Assembly: GCF_964199755.1 (NCBI RefSeq)
Contig: NC_133900.1
Coordinates: forward strand, 23,165,701-23,229,700
Origin: Larus michahellis
Lineage: Eukaryota; Chordata; Aves; Charadriiformes; Laridae
DNA length: 64,000 nucleotides
Reading direction: 5' to 3'
Positions within the stretch are counted from its first letter, which is position 1, and every line of letters begins with the position of its first letter. Positions 40,069 through 51,200 of this stretch are shown piece by piece. A program made the translations under genes and the position numbers. The notes under the pieces were generated by a model. That model saw only the letters and a list, made by a program, of their open reading frames with translations. It made no database searches and was not told where the DNA came from.

Positions 40069-40247
40069 ATTATGACTAATTTATATATTTTGCCCTGCGG
40101 CTTACTAGCTTGCTGTCCATTTTGGGACCGCTGTACGTTCTTAGTCTGGATGATAAGACAGTCTGTTCTAAGATCACATTTGATCCTTTCTGTAAGCCCT
40201 ACGGGCTCAAAATGTACTTTGAAAAACCAATTGGTTCTCACTTTGTC

Positions 40248-40315
40248 AATAAACTTAGAGAGACAACTATTTATTGAAAAAAACTACTAAAAGTTACTTG
40301 TAGATATTTAATAAA
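40248..40315 (+). terminator. IL2: IL2 polyadenylation signals (two)
   Basis: AATAAA occurs at 40248-40253 and again at 40310-40315. Either could end the transcript, giving a 3'UTR of about 240-310 nucleotides. Which is used cannot be told from sequence. Confidence 0.75.
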
Positions 40316-42759
40316 TTTCAATAACATATAAAAAAAACATGTCTAGAGTCTTCTTTATTAAATGATACTGTCTTTCTCACTGGTGACTTACTACTCACTC
40401 TGCTTTTTTTAACACAATTAAAAATTCGCAAAAAACCTTTACCAGCATACAAGCGTACAGGTACCAGACTCAAAACAAGACATCCGCAGATAACCTTTTT
40501 AAAGCAATACAGAACACCAGTTTATGGTGACACACAGCACAAGGTATAGAAGTAATAGTACCAAGTATCTTACTCCAAAAAAGAAACCCAAAACCCCAAA
40601 CTTTTTTTGCAAGTTGTTTTACTTTGCTACCCAGGCTTTCTGCTATACTTTTTGCAGGATATATTTTTCTTGGTGTAAGCAAAACATGTAGTTCCCAAAA
40701 ATCTTCAGAAACAGGGAAATATTATTAAAACAATAACTCACCTGAAATAATAATTATCCAGGTAACTGAGGTACCAATGTCTTGGGACGCTTACATGGCC
40801 AATTATTTGCAGCAACAACTGACATAAAATTGATGATTAATGTATAAATACATGTGAATATATACTGCCTTAAGAAGTCACAAAAATCTTTTTGTGGAAC
40901 CTCAGAAATGTGCTTACTTCAAATGAAGATGGAGTCAGTCATGTGACATTGTACGTTTTATGCAGAAAGAAACAACTAAGAGCATCTTTTACAATCCAAA
41001 ACCTACCACTCAGTGCTAACAACACAAGCTGTGATTGATGAAAGCCTACTACAACAGTTATCAGCCTATCGTTCAGTCTTTGATGTGTTTTGCTAGTGGG
41101 TGTGGTATGGAGTATTTCAGGTTATACTTGAACACAGACTAAGAGTGGAAAACCCGGCAGTTTTCTTGAATGCTGCAATGAGAAAATAGGCGTTAATGAT
41201 AGCTTTCTGCCAAAACTGGGAAAATACTTACAGCCTGGTATCTGTTGCTCTACTTCTCTTCTCTTCCGACAGTGAAGGAGTGCTTTGTCCCCACCCACAA
41301 GGACTCAGAAAAGCAAAATACTGTCAGTCATCCTGGCCACAAAGAGATCAGCTCCACCCTCTTCTCAAATCAGATGCCTTCCAAATGACAGCCTGTAATA
41401 ACAGTAATACCCAAATACAGTATGACGTACAAGAAAACAAGCAAGACATTTAGTCATAAAATTCCTTCTACCTTGTCAATCTTTGTAGAATGCTGCTTCT
41501 CTTAATATAGATACCTTCCTACATGATGAATTCTTAAAAAGCAGCATGCAAAAAGAATTGAAAAAAAAGTCTCATTTAAACAACGTGAGACAATATTTAA
41601 AGACATAGGAAGCACTGAGATTATGAGATAAAGTCAAAGAGAGACCAGTCTTAAAAACACCCAGAAGAGCGTAAGAACGATATGAATACTACCAACTTCT
41701 GACTAGTACTGCCAATTGTAGATGAATTTTAGTGTGCATAATCTTGCAAGACCACCCATACCTAAGTGACCACAACAATAAAAGCAAATAAGGCTGCATT
41801 GCATCTAAATGCAGCCTTAGCAGAAAGCTGCAGCCCAAAGTAAGAGCATCACACATAACATGTGGTTTTGCAGGCAAACTTGTTCCAGTATCAGGCCACG
41901 CATGTTCATCCGTGTTGCTGCCCCAGCTCTCAGCAATCCAAAAGAGGGTACAGGAGAAGTTTTCATTGAACACAGTTCTGTTAATAAATGAGGCTTCTTT
42001 TATTGTCTGCTTAAGCATGAGCCCTAAACTCCCAACATTTGGTATCCACACAGCCGAACACCCCACATGGACTAAGACCTTTTCTAAGTCCCTAAACAGT
42101 AAGCATTAGATAAGGCAGGAACAATCAAGTAATTAAGAAAGCAAGGAATGATGGTGAAGAGATAGCTACCCATACATTCATGCAGAAAGTTAGAAGCGTA
42201 GGTCGCTAAAACATGCAGTGTGGAAAAATACATGTGGGTTTTTGGTTTTGGTCTGCACAAACTGCTTTGGAGTTGGGCTGCAATATACTGAACCAGCTGC
42301 AGGTTTACAGCAATGGGAAGCGGAGGCTTTGGCTATTCTGGCACTCGTTTGGGGGATTGCCACATGACTTCTGCCATGCTCTGCTGTGGATTTTCAAAAC
42401 ATTTTCCGGCTGGCTTGCTCCCCGTAGAGCACCTCCAACAGGTCCTTCAAGACATCTTTTCAGAGAAGTACGTGTTTGACTACAAAGACTGCCGATACTT
42501 ATAGCTAGTTTAGGTACAAGGAAGTTGCTTGTGTTGCATGTGCTTGTAGTCATGAGGCTTTCTAGATTTTGATTAATGCTTTAAGTTGATATTTCAGTTT
42601 CAGCCATACGTAACTGTATGTTTCCTAAAAAGTATGCAAGATGTCAGCAGTTGACGGAAGTTATTTATGTCACATTTACAAAACGCACACTGGAAAAGCA
42701 TATAGAAACACTCCCACCATTCTGTAGAAAATCAAAGGGTAGTGTAAAAAAAAAATAAT

Positions 42760-43025
42760 ATCTGACATGTGAGACATGCAACATGACATGTGAGGTGTTA
42801 CACACAAGACACACATGCAACACACAAAACATGTATGACATGACATGTATGTGACACTTGACATATGGCATGTCCAAATTTACGTGTGAGATTCAACAGA
42901 TGTGGCATGTTACAGGTACGTTACATGTATGTCAGATTTGACACGTCACATATATGTGTATAGGTATAGCGGGTGTGTCTGTACGTGTATGTATACAGAG
43001 AGACTATGCATGCGCACCTCCCACC
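42760..43025. repeat. CATG/ACATGT-rich degenerate simple repeat
   Basis: The segment is dominated by imperfect units around TGACATG, ACATGT and ACACATGC; about a dozen CATG cores occur within 270 bases. Because CATG is its own reverse complement, both strands look alike. Frames crossing it are spuriously rich in C, H, M and V. It resembles a decayed microsatellite or minisatellite. Confidence 0.7.
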
Positions 43026-44956
43026 CCCCCCATATGCATGTCTACGCATATTCTCACCAGCAGCCCTCCATGCTCCTCAAGCAGGGAGGGAAGAGGCTGA
43101 GCTCTCAACAGGAGGCTGCTGGTGCTCTCCACATTCAACATGCCTGTCTCTGGGCTGTGCAGCCAGCCGTGTATGTATGCATGATGTATACATGCTCTGT
43201 GTGCATGTACCTGTTGGTAACACACCTTCAGTCTCGTTACTGGAACCGCAGCACTCTATCACTTAAAAAAAGAACAATCCAGAACTGGAGCTATTTGGTT
43301 GTCATCAATTCATTTCTCAAGGATACAGCTATGATGCCCAGCACAACACATCGTTTTCACAATAGAACCTCTCCCTTCTCTTAAGAAGGAACCTGGTTCA
43401 CTGATATTTTGGTTTGCTGTTCAATTAATAAAATGGCTGAAATACCCAATAAAACCTCAGTTACTTGTACATGTTTAAGGCTTCTAGCTTAACTGCAGAA
43501 AACACCTCGGTGATGATGTCTCAGCAGAAGTCTAAGTCCATACAGAAAACCAGTCCAGAAGTGTATAACACACTAACACACTGTCAAGGAAATTTATTGA
43601 GCTTTTAATAGCCCTGAAAAAAGACAACACTATGCTCTAGCCTGGAATACAATGGCCCTTCTCCAGCATTCTTCAAAAGAAAACATTACATGGAGCAAAT
43701 ACGATGTGGAGCATGTGCCACAAAATAACAACAAAACACAACCACCCCACCCCCCCCAAGTTAAAAGATAGTAACAGAAAACAAAATAACAGAATAGCAA
43801 AAAACAAAGGTCAAGGACAGGGTAGTAACAAGCCAGTAAGTTTCAACAACTTGAAAATCAACTTAAGATTGGCTCCAGTGAAGACTCCACACAGTAGTTA
43901 GAAAAACAGAGTAAGGAAAAAAAAACCACCAGAAGGAGGTTTTTGTTTTAGAATCCTCTTGTGATAAGAAGCTGAAACATGACTACAGCCCTATACTACT
44001 ACTGGTGTATGTAAACACCACATAACAGCTTCCCACACTTGTATGATAATACCAACATCGAGTAACACAATGGAAGTGTACAGTCTAGCTCAAATACACT
44101 AACGTTTCACACCACACAAACCCCAAGTATGGTACTTAACAACATCCTTTTAAACATTATCATAATGTTACCATATTCTTACCATCACTCACAAGGAAGC
44201 AATTTCCCTCTCGATAGGCAACATTTTTCAAATTATTCTGTATGCAGACAATTTTGTGAGGACACGTCAGTACAGGATAAAGTAGTCTGTGGGTGAAGAA
44301 ATCCAACTCATCTACAAGCACTAACATCTGATGGGTTTTCAGGGGAGCTCACAGAAGTTGAAGGGGCCATGTTTCTGGTGACTTCTGTACTACATCACAC
44401 TATCTGTAATTAACAGGTTTGACACCTTTATAATGCTTTATATCCACTATCAAAAATACCAACTGTCACCAAACGGTTGAGTAACAGTTTGGTAATTCCA
44501 AGTTTCATATTTGGAAGCACACAGATTATTTTTAACCCTTCTACTACAAACAATATAGAGTAAACAACAAGCCACTTGGAAAACCCATGCTAAACAAGAG
44601 TCTAAAAATGACTAGGAAAGGATGCCTACAGATAAAGCACAGATTGCCAATTTTTGTTTCTCAAAGTGATTCTCACATTGGTATACCTTTTTTTTTTTTT
44701 AAAGAAATCCAACTTTTACTGATTTTTTTTTTCTTTCTCAAAGACGGTTATGAAAAAGGTGAGGAAAAAGAAGAAATCAATACACATCAATCCTGAAACT
44801 ACAAGGAAAAAAACATGTTAGTAACTCCATGGGGTGGGAGTGGAGGTGAGGGAGGCGGCCTTGGTGGGCAAAACAAAACAGATATGGAAAGCTGTTAGAT
44901 ACTCCTATCTGTAAGAAAACATCAACTTTTGGAAAAGACTAAACTGTTACAGATGG

Positions 44957-44962
44957 TTTAAT
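44957..44962 (-). terminator. ADAD1: Possible ADAD1 polyadenylation signal
   Basis: ATTAAA on the minus strand, about 145 bases after the ADAD1 stop. It is the nearest variant signal; no canonical AATAAA was noticed closer. Confidence 0.35.
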
Positions 44963-45107
44963 AACAGCATTTAAATTGACAAAAAAACCTCTGAAATTAT
45001 TTTCTTGCTGCAAATACGAACCCTACGGCTAAACATTTTACTAATCAGAATGACATTTTACTGCAAGAAATCATCCCAACTGACTTCACGTACAACCCGC
45101 CTCACAG

Positions 45108-45221
45108 TCAGTCACTGAACTGTTCGCTATCTGGAGACTTCACAATCCAGGATCCGTAACTATGTTGCTCCAAGTAGCTTTGCAGCAAGTTCTTAGCTTG
45201 TTGGTACAATTCAGATTGAAT
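45108..45221 (-). CDS. ADAD1: ADAD1 coding exon 11 and stop
   Basis: Residues 534-570, with [20 protein letters not shown] and ending EQFSD then TGA. The last exon is too short to stand out as an open frame and was found by similarity to the human C-terminus. Confidence 0.94.
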   Translation of the reverse strand: MQSELYQQAKNLLQSYLEQHSYGSWIVKSPDSEQFSD

Positions 45222-48200
45222 CTAAAAAAGAAAAAGGAAGATCTTGAGAGATCTCATAAACGACGGTTACAGATATCTGTGTTCTTTACCACCAGCATAT
45301 AATTCGCACAAGCACGAACCTTGAAGAAAAAGGTACCTAACAAAGCTTACAGTTCCCTCAGATGCTGACAGTGAGAGAAAGTGTTAAAGACTCTAAAAAT
45401 ATACGGTTTTGGGCATTTAAAATGATGGGATAATTGTTCTGTTAAAAATTATTTTGTTCAGCATCTTTTCAGTTCCAGTAGTATCTTTGCAGAGAAAATA
45501 AACATTAACTGTCATCCAATGCAAATCCAAACACATGAACAAATGGTCAGTTACCATGCCATTCTATTTTGAAGAAGGTTTTAGAACATTTAGTTTAAAA
45601 ACAAGTAGTTTTTAAAGAACATTTAAAAAAAAATTATCTCTTGCATGTTCTAACAGGAGGAAAAAAAGATATGTACTTTATTAAAGCTTAAGTTTCACAA
45701 AAAAATCTTGGAAATAAAATTTATCTCTTGAACTAAGAAGAGGAAAAACCTGGAAGAGTACAGAGAAGATGAGCCTACCTATTTCCAAGTAGGAACAGAA
45801 GTGAGTGAACTGTGTTTACAGCAATCAAGAACCACAGTAGCTTCACAGTAGGCTCCCTCAAGTAATTTCTCTGTATTTTTATAGCACAAAGGAAAGCCTG
45901 GGATCTAGTGCTGTCTTCTGATTAACGATTCCTACTTTCCTACTCCTCTACGACATAAAAATCCTCCCACAAGACTACACTGTGGCAGAAAAATATCTAC
46001 GTACGTATAAAACAAATATAAAAAGTAAGATTGAAATGAGCTAATGAACAAAAAAACCCCAACCTTTTTAATATGACTATCTTACGTGAGGATAATAGAC
46101 CGCAGCCTTCTATGCTGTGACAAATCATGACAGATTTTCATAGCGAATGCTTCAAGACTAATTCAGTAGATTAATTTTACTTGAAACAAGCAATTTCAGA
46201 CATTCTCAGGCAAAGACTGTAGGCAATAAAGGAGAACCAGCTGTTCAGGTCAAGTCTTCAGCAAACTAGAAAGTCACCCCTGGCTATCAAACCAGCTTTG
46301 AGAATAGCCATTAGGAGACTCCTTATTAAAATTCCTCCCCCCATACCAGCTTACCTTAGCTTCATGGTACGTTGCAACTTGAAGCAAATCATTCCGCTCT
46401 GCTTTCTTAGCAAGCAATCTGAAACGGCTGAACATTGCCGCCTTGCAAAGGCGACTGGCCATGTAAGTGCCACTTTTGAATGGTGAACTAGAGTCAAAAT
46501 GAAAAAAGAATAATAAAACTCAGTAAGAAATACATTACAGGTATATTGCTTTGATCGTTACAGGATTTTTTTTTTCCCTCCAATGCTTTGTGAGTACCAT
46601 CATATGATTCTACTTCCACTTTCAATGAGCAAAGCTAATGCAAATGATCAGCTATGAGAATTTAAACAAGTCAACCAAAAACGGTTTTCAAACTGGAACT
46701 AACCTGAACTATGATGCTAATTGCTTTTATCTATTATGAAAACTAAAATATCCACTACAACAGACAATGGAATAGATGTATCTCAATTTAAAAAACTATT
46801 TCATTTCGTATCTTGGTATCTCACTGTCAAATTACAAGATCTCTAAAACTACATCTAATCCTAGGATGCATTCACCTAACACAGGAGACAGTTTCTCTCA
46901 TTTGGGTAATACTGTGACCTCCATGCATAGCTTAAAAAAATAAATACTCCAATGAACGGGCACAGCACAATAAGACTAACCATTATTTCCAACATAATGA
47001 AGAAAATTTCTAACCTTTCAGTGGTTTTTCCATTTAATCCATCCACAACCTCCAGTGATGAATCTGACAATGACCAATTCAAACTAAGAAACCTCTGTTC
47101 AACATCTATTTGAATTGGGTGTGCAGCAGTTACCAAGTAAATATGAGATCTGTTGACCAGGTAAGGCATAGGAAGCTCTGATGTAAGCGCATCATCAACA
47201 CGCTGTTTTATAGCTATTTCTAGCCCTCTTGTATCCTTGCAATTTCCATTTCCTATTAAACAAAATAAGATCAGTCACATGTGAGCACATGAAATTAAAA
47301 AAAAAAAGCTAAGAATGCAGATGTTTTCATTGGTCCACATTATATTCATTTTTCTACACAAAATTAATGTTTGGAAAAATCATTTCCAATATTCAGTTCA
47401 CAGAAGAAAAATTATTTCAGTTTCTTCTCCAGAAGCATCATTGCTTTAATTGGATGCTTCCTTTTTGGAGCAATTATTCTTCATAATCTCTTCACACTCT
47501 TCGCAAAAGACATCATTATAATAAAAGCTCCAACACAAACTTTGATGTTCTAGATTAGAAAATACATAAGGGAGTTTTGCCCACATTATTTCACATCCAA
47601 CAGTTATTTCTGACTGCCTACTAAAAAAACATACGTTGGTCCATAGCATCTCAAGGAACAGTTATAGAATTTCTAATAAATAGAAGAGCAATACATTATA
47701 GATTATTACTTTTACTTTGAATACCACTTAAGTGAGCATATTAGAAGTTTTTCTATCGCTTTTCAGTAAACGCGCCCAAACTTCCTCAGAAGGAACAGGC
47801 AGGCAATTCACCGATTCTCACAAGATCTTCTGGAGCAGTTCAAAAACCTTGTTCTGTGTTAGAAAAGGAAAAGCTGCTACAGCTTCAATGTCTGGGGAAC
47901 TCAAGACACCTGTGTACTAAGTCTCATAATACAAATACTGAGAGGAAGAAACACCTGAAAACCTTCAGAATAATACCCATTAATTTAATTCCACCACACA
48001 AATAAAAGCTACTGAAATGACTTTTGATGACAGTACAGTCTTCCTGACTGCCACAAAATCCTGAGAATTCACTATCACCTTGGTAATCCCTGTTCCTCAA
48101 CAAGACATCTATTTGCATTAACCAATACAAAGCGGGGCGGGTGCAGACCACAGAGATGACACAAAAATCAAAGACTTACTTTCAGATAGAGCTCATACAA

Positions 48201-51200
48201 TACCCCAGGGTGAAACTGAGCATACTGGCAGAGTTTCTTCCACCACTGCTCATTTCTACAGTTAAGTGGCTAACATTATCACCTTAAAGTTACCGTATCT
48301 GACTGAACAGTTAACCAGCATTTGTCATACTTGATATTTTCTCAATATCTGAAGTTCAATTTGTTACAAAACAATGCTGGATTGCTTCTCTTACTCTAAT
48401 ACATGTCTGGCAAGCTAAAGCAAACCCACAATAACGTAAAAAAGAGCCTGAGTTTTACATTACGGCATGTCAAGGATGAAAGAAAAAAAAACAAACATAC
48501 TTAGTACCTTTTCAGAAAAATACTGTAATTCTTGGTTTAGTTCATGTTTTATAAAATGTAACCAAACTGGAACATGAAAACATACAAAAATAACACTGAA
48601 ATTTACATGAAGCTTACCAACAAGAATACTGTTGATATATACTGGTTCAATGAAGTGATTCAGCAACGCTCCCTGAACACCAACCACTTCCCATTTTGTT
48701 AATTTGTCACTAGCTGACATACTGCTTGCTCTAATGGTTTTAGGTGGACAACAAGCAGTTAGGTAAATCTTGCCTTCTATAGCAACATGGAGACTCAGTT
48801 CTTCATTAGTTTCGTAAGCAGATATAGACTGTGGATTGAGATGTCTAAAGTAAGACAAGAAAACGAATTTCAGTGAGAAAGTACTCTAATCAGAGATTAT
48901 TGTAAAGTGGTATCTAGTACTGTTTCTCAGAAAACAATTATCAATACATCTGGGCTTCACAGTATGCTCAATATTTGTAAATTTTAGATATACTACATTC
49001 AGCTGCTTAAGTGACTAATTATCAATACATCTGGGCTTCACAGTATGCTCAATGTTTGTAAATTTTAGATACACTACATTCAGCTGCTTAAGTGACTAAA
49101 ATACTGAAATCAGTATTTAAATACGAAATAGTAATTCAACCTAATCTTAGTCATCAGTCGTGCAAACATTAAAAGAGATCAGCATACGCTACAAACAAGC
49201 TATCACTTTGCGTCTACTTACACTATGACAGAAGTTACTTGGAGGCTGTTCATCTTGTGAAAAAGCAGCTGTAAAGTTGTTAATCTCCTTTAAAACATAA
49301 CACTGCAATTCTTCAAAATATTTAAAACAAGCAGATGCAACGCATTAGGGAGACAAAACAGTGATTGTTCTGAAGCAAAATATAGTTTTCCCCCTTAACT
49401 AAAGAGGGATAAGAGGTCAAAGCCTGAAGATGGAGCTAGCTAACTCCAAATTTTATCATGACTTACAATGTTATGTTCAAAGATGCTTTTGCTTTACTAC
49501 ATTATTAAAAAGCAACCATTTAGTTTTGGTTTAATACCGCCTGTTAATAAGTGGTCACACTTTGCTACTGAATGGATTACCTGCAAGTATCTGCCTTCTA
49601 AAGACTATCTTTAAGTAACTATACATAAGCAAACTTGCTGTATTAGAAGAAAATACTTCCCAGAGTTTGTCTCCAAAGAGCACACACCAGAACGGACAAA
49701 AAGCAAAAGAAAAAGTGCTGAATCTGTGATCCATCAACTATTACAGAGTAGCTTACAAACTTCATCCCGTTTCATCAACTGTTTCCTTCTAAGAGCAGTC
49801 TGTGACACTGAAAAGCAATCTAAAACCTTCTGCAATTCTAACCAGAGGGGCTCCCCCAGTCAGCACAACTTGCAGGGAACTGGCTGTGAATTCTAGTTCA
49901 CAAGTCTGCCCTCCGAGCACCCCAAATACACTATGAAAGCAGCTAGCCGTCTTCTGTATATGAAAAAGTTATGACTGTGTGACTTTCAGTGGTTACCAGG
50001 TTAGCAGCTTTCTGTAATAAACAAGGCATCGTTCTGAAGCTATAGCCATGTAAAAGTTTTTTGTATTGTCATGTTGAGCTGTCTCTCGTACATTTATCAC
50101 TACCACTCTGTACATTAATGCTAAAAAAAAAAGAAAAAAATTCTGAATAGTGCCCCTCATCTTAGAAAGATGTAACTTTGCATATTTTCCACACTCATAA
50201 TGCGTTTGTCACTGCAAACAAATAAATCTTCTACTACAACATCTCTGAAAAATACCAAGGTACTTACATCTGTGATTTTAACTGAGCAGTTCCTTTTGGA
50301 AGCTGATTCATGTAGAGAAAGATAGTTGTATTTTGCTTCAGGGTAAGCAGCTTCGAGCCTGGTGCGGTGCAAAATATGGATTTCTCTGTCCTTGATGGAT
50401 TTTCATTATAGAACAGCAAAAGATGTCTATAAAAATACCTAAAAGAAAGTGTTAAGTAACATTAAAAGTGAAAAACACTTCTTTGTTTACAAATACATGG
50501 ATATTCACATTTAATTCACATGATTTGAAAATAATTCAAAAGGCTTCTAACTATGAAATGCAAGAGCACTTATATTTACATTTGCAAAAGTAAAACTGAG
50601 AAGTATTGGCTGCCAGAATTGATAACTATTTGTAGGCGCATTCTCACCGAAGTAGAGAACGTCTTGCAATAACAATGGCATGGCTGTCATACAACACTCT
50701 TCCACAAGGTTGAAAGCACTGACTGTAATTGCATTCTCCTGTTCCTAGCGCTACAACTTCATGCTGTCCGCCTAAAAAGAAAACATGTATTTTTATATAT
50801 CATTGTGGTGGGTGACCCTTGTCTGTCTGCCAGGTGCCCGCCAAGCTGCTATCTCACACCCCTTGTTCCCCAGCAAGTTGGACTTGATGATTTCAAACAT
50901 CTTTTCCAATCTAAATGATTCTATGAAAAAATAAATGGACGAGCTCATAGGTTAAGGTAAGGACAGAGATACCGCTTGCCATTTACCATCATGTGCAAAA
51001 ATAGACTTGACTTGGGGAAGATTAATTTATTGCCAATTAGAGTAGAACAGTGAGAAACAAAACCAAAACTAAAACCACCTTCTCCTCACCCCCCCTTTCT
51101 CCCAGGCTTAACTTCACTCCTGACTCTTCTACCCCCTTTCCTCCTGAGTGGCACAGGGCTGTGGGGAAGCCACATCACTCTATCTCAGCTGCTCCTTCCT

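Larger units (their letters stand above)
40330..45107. other. Convergent IL2-ADAD1 intergenic region
   Basis: IL2 and ADAD1 run toward each other across this interval. No gene was recognised. It contains a CATG-rich low-complexity patch at 42760-43025, a modest frame at 42313-42504 with no known family, and a possible ADAD1 polyadenylation signal at 44957. The rest is ordinary AT-rich sequence. Confidence 0.6.

Noticed and set aside
42665-43384. Cysteine/histidine/methionine-rich frames on both strands
   Set aside because: Translation by-products of the CATG-rich low-complexity array.
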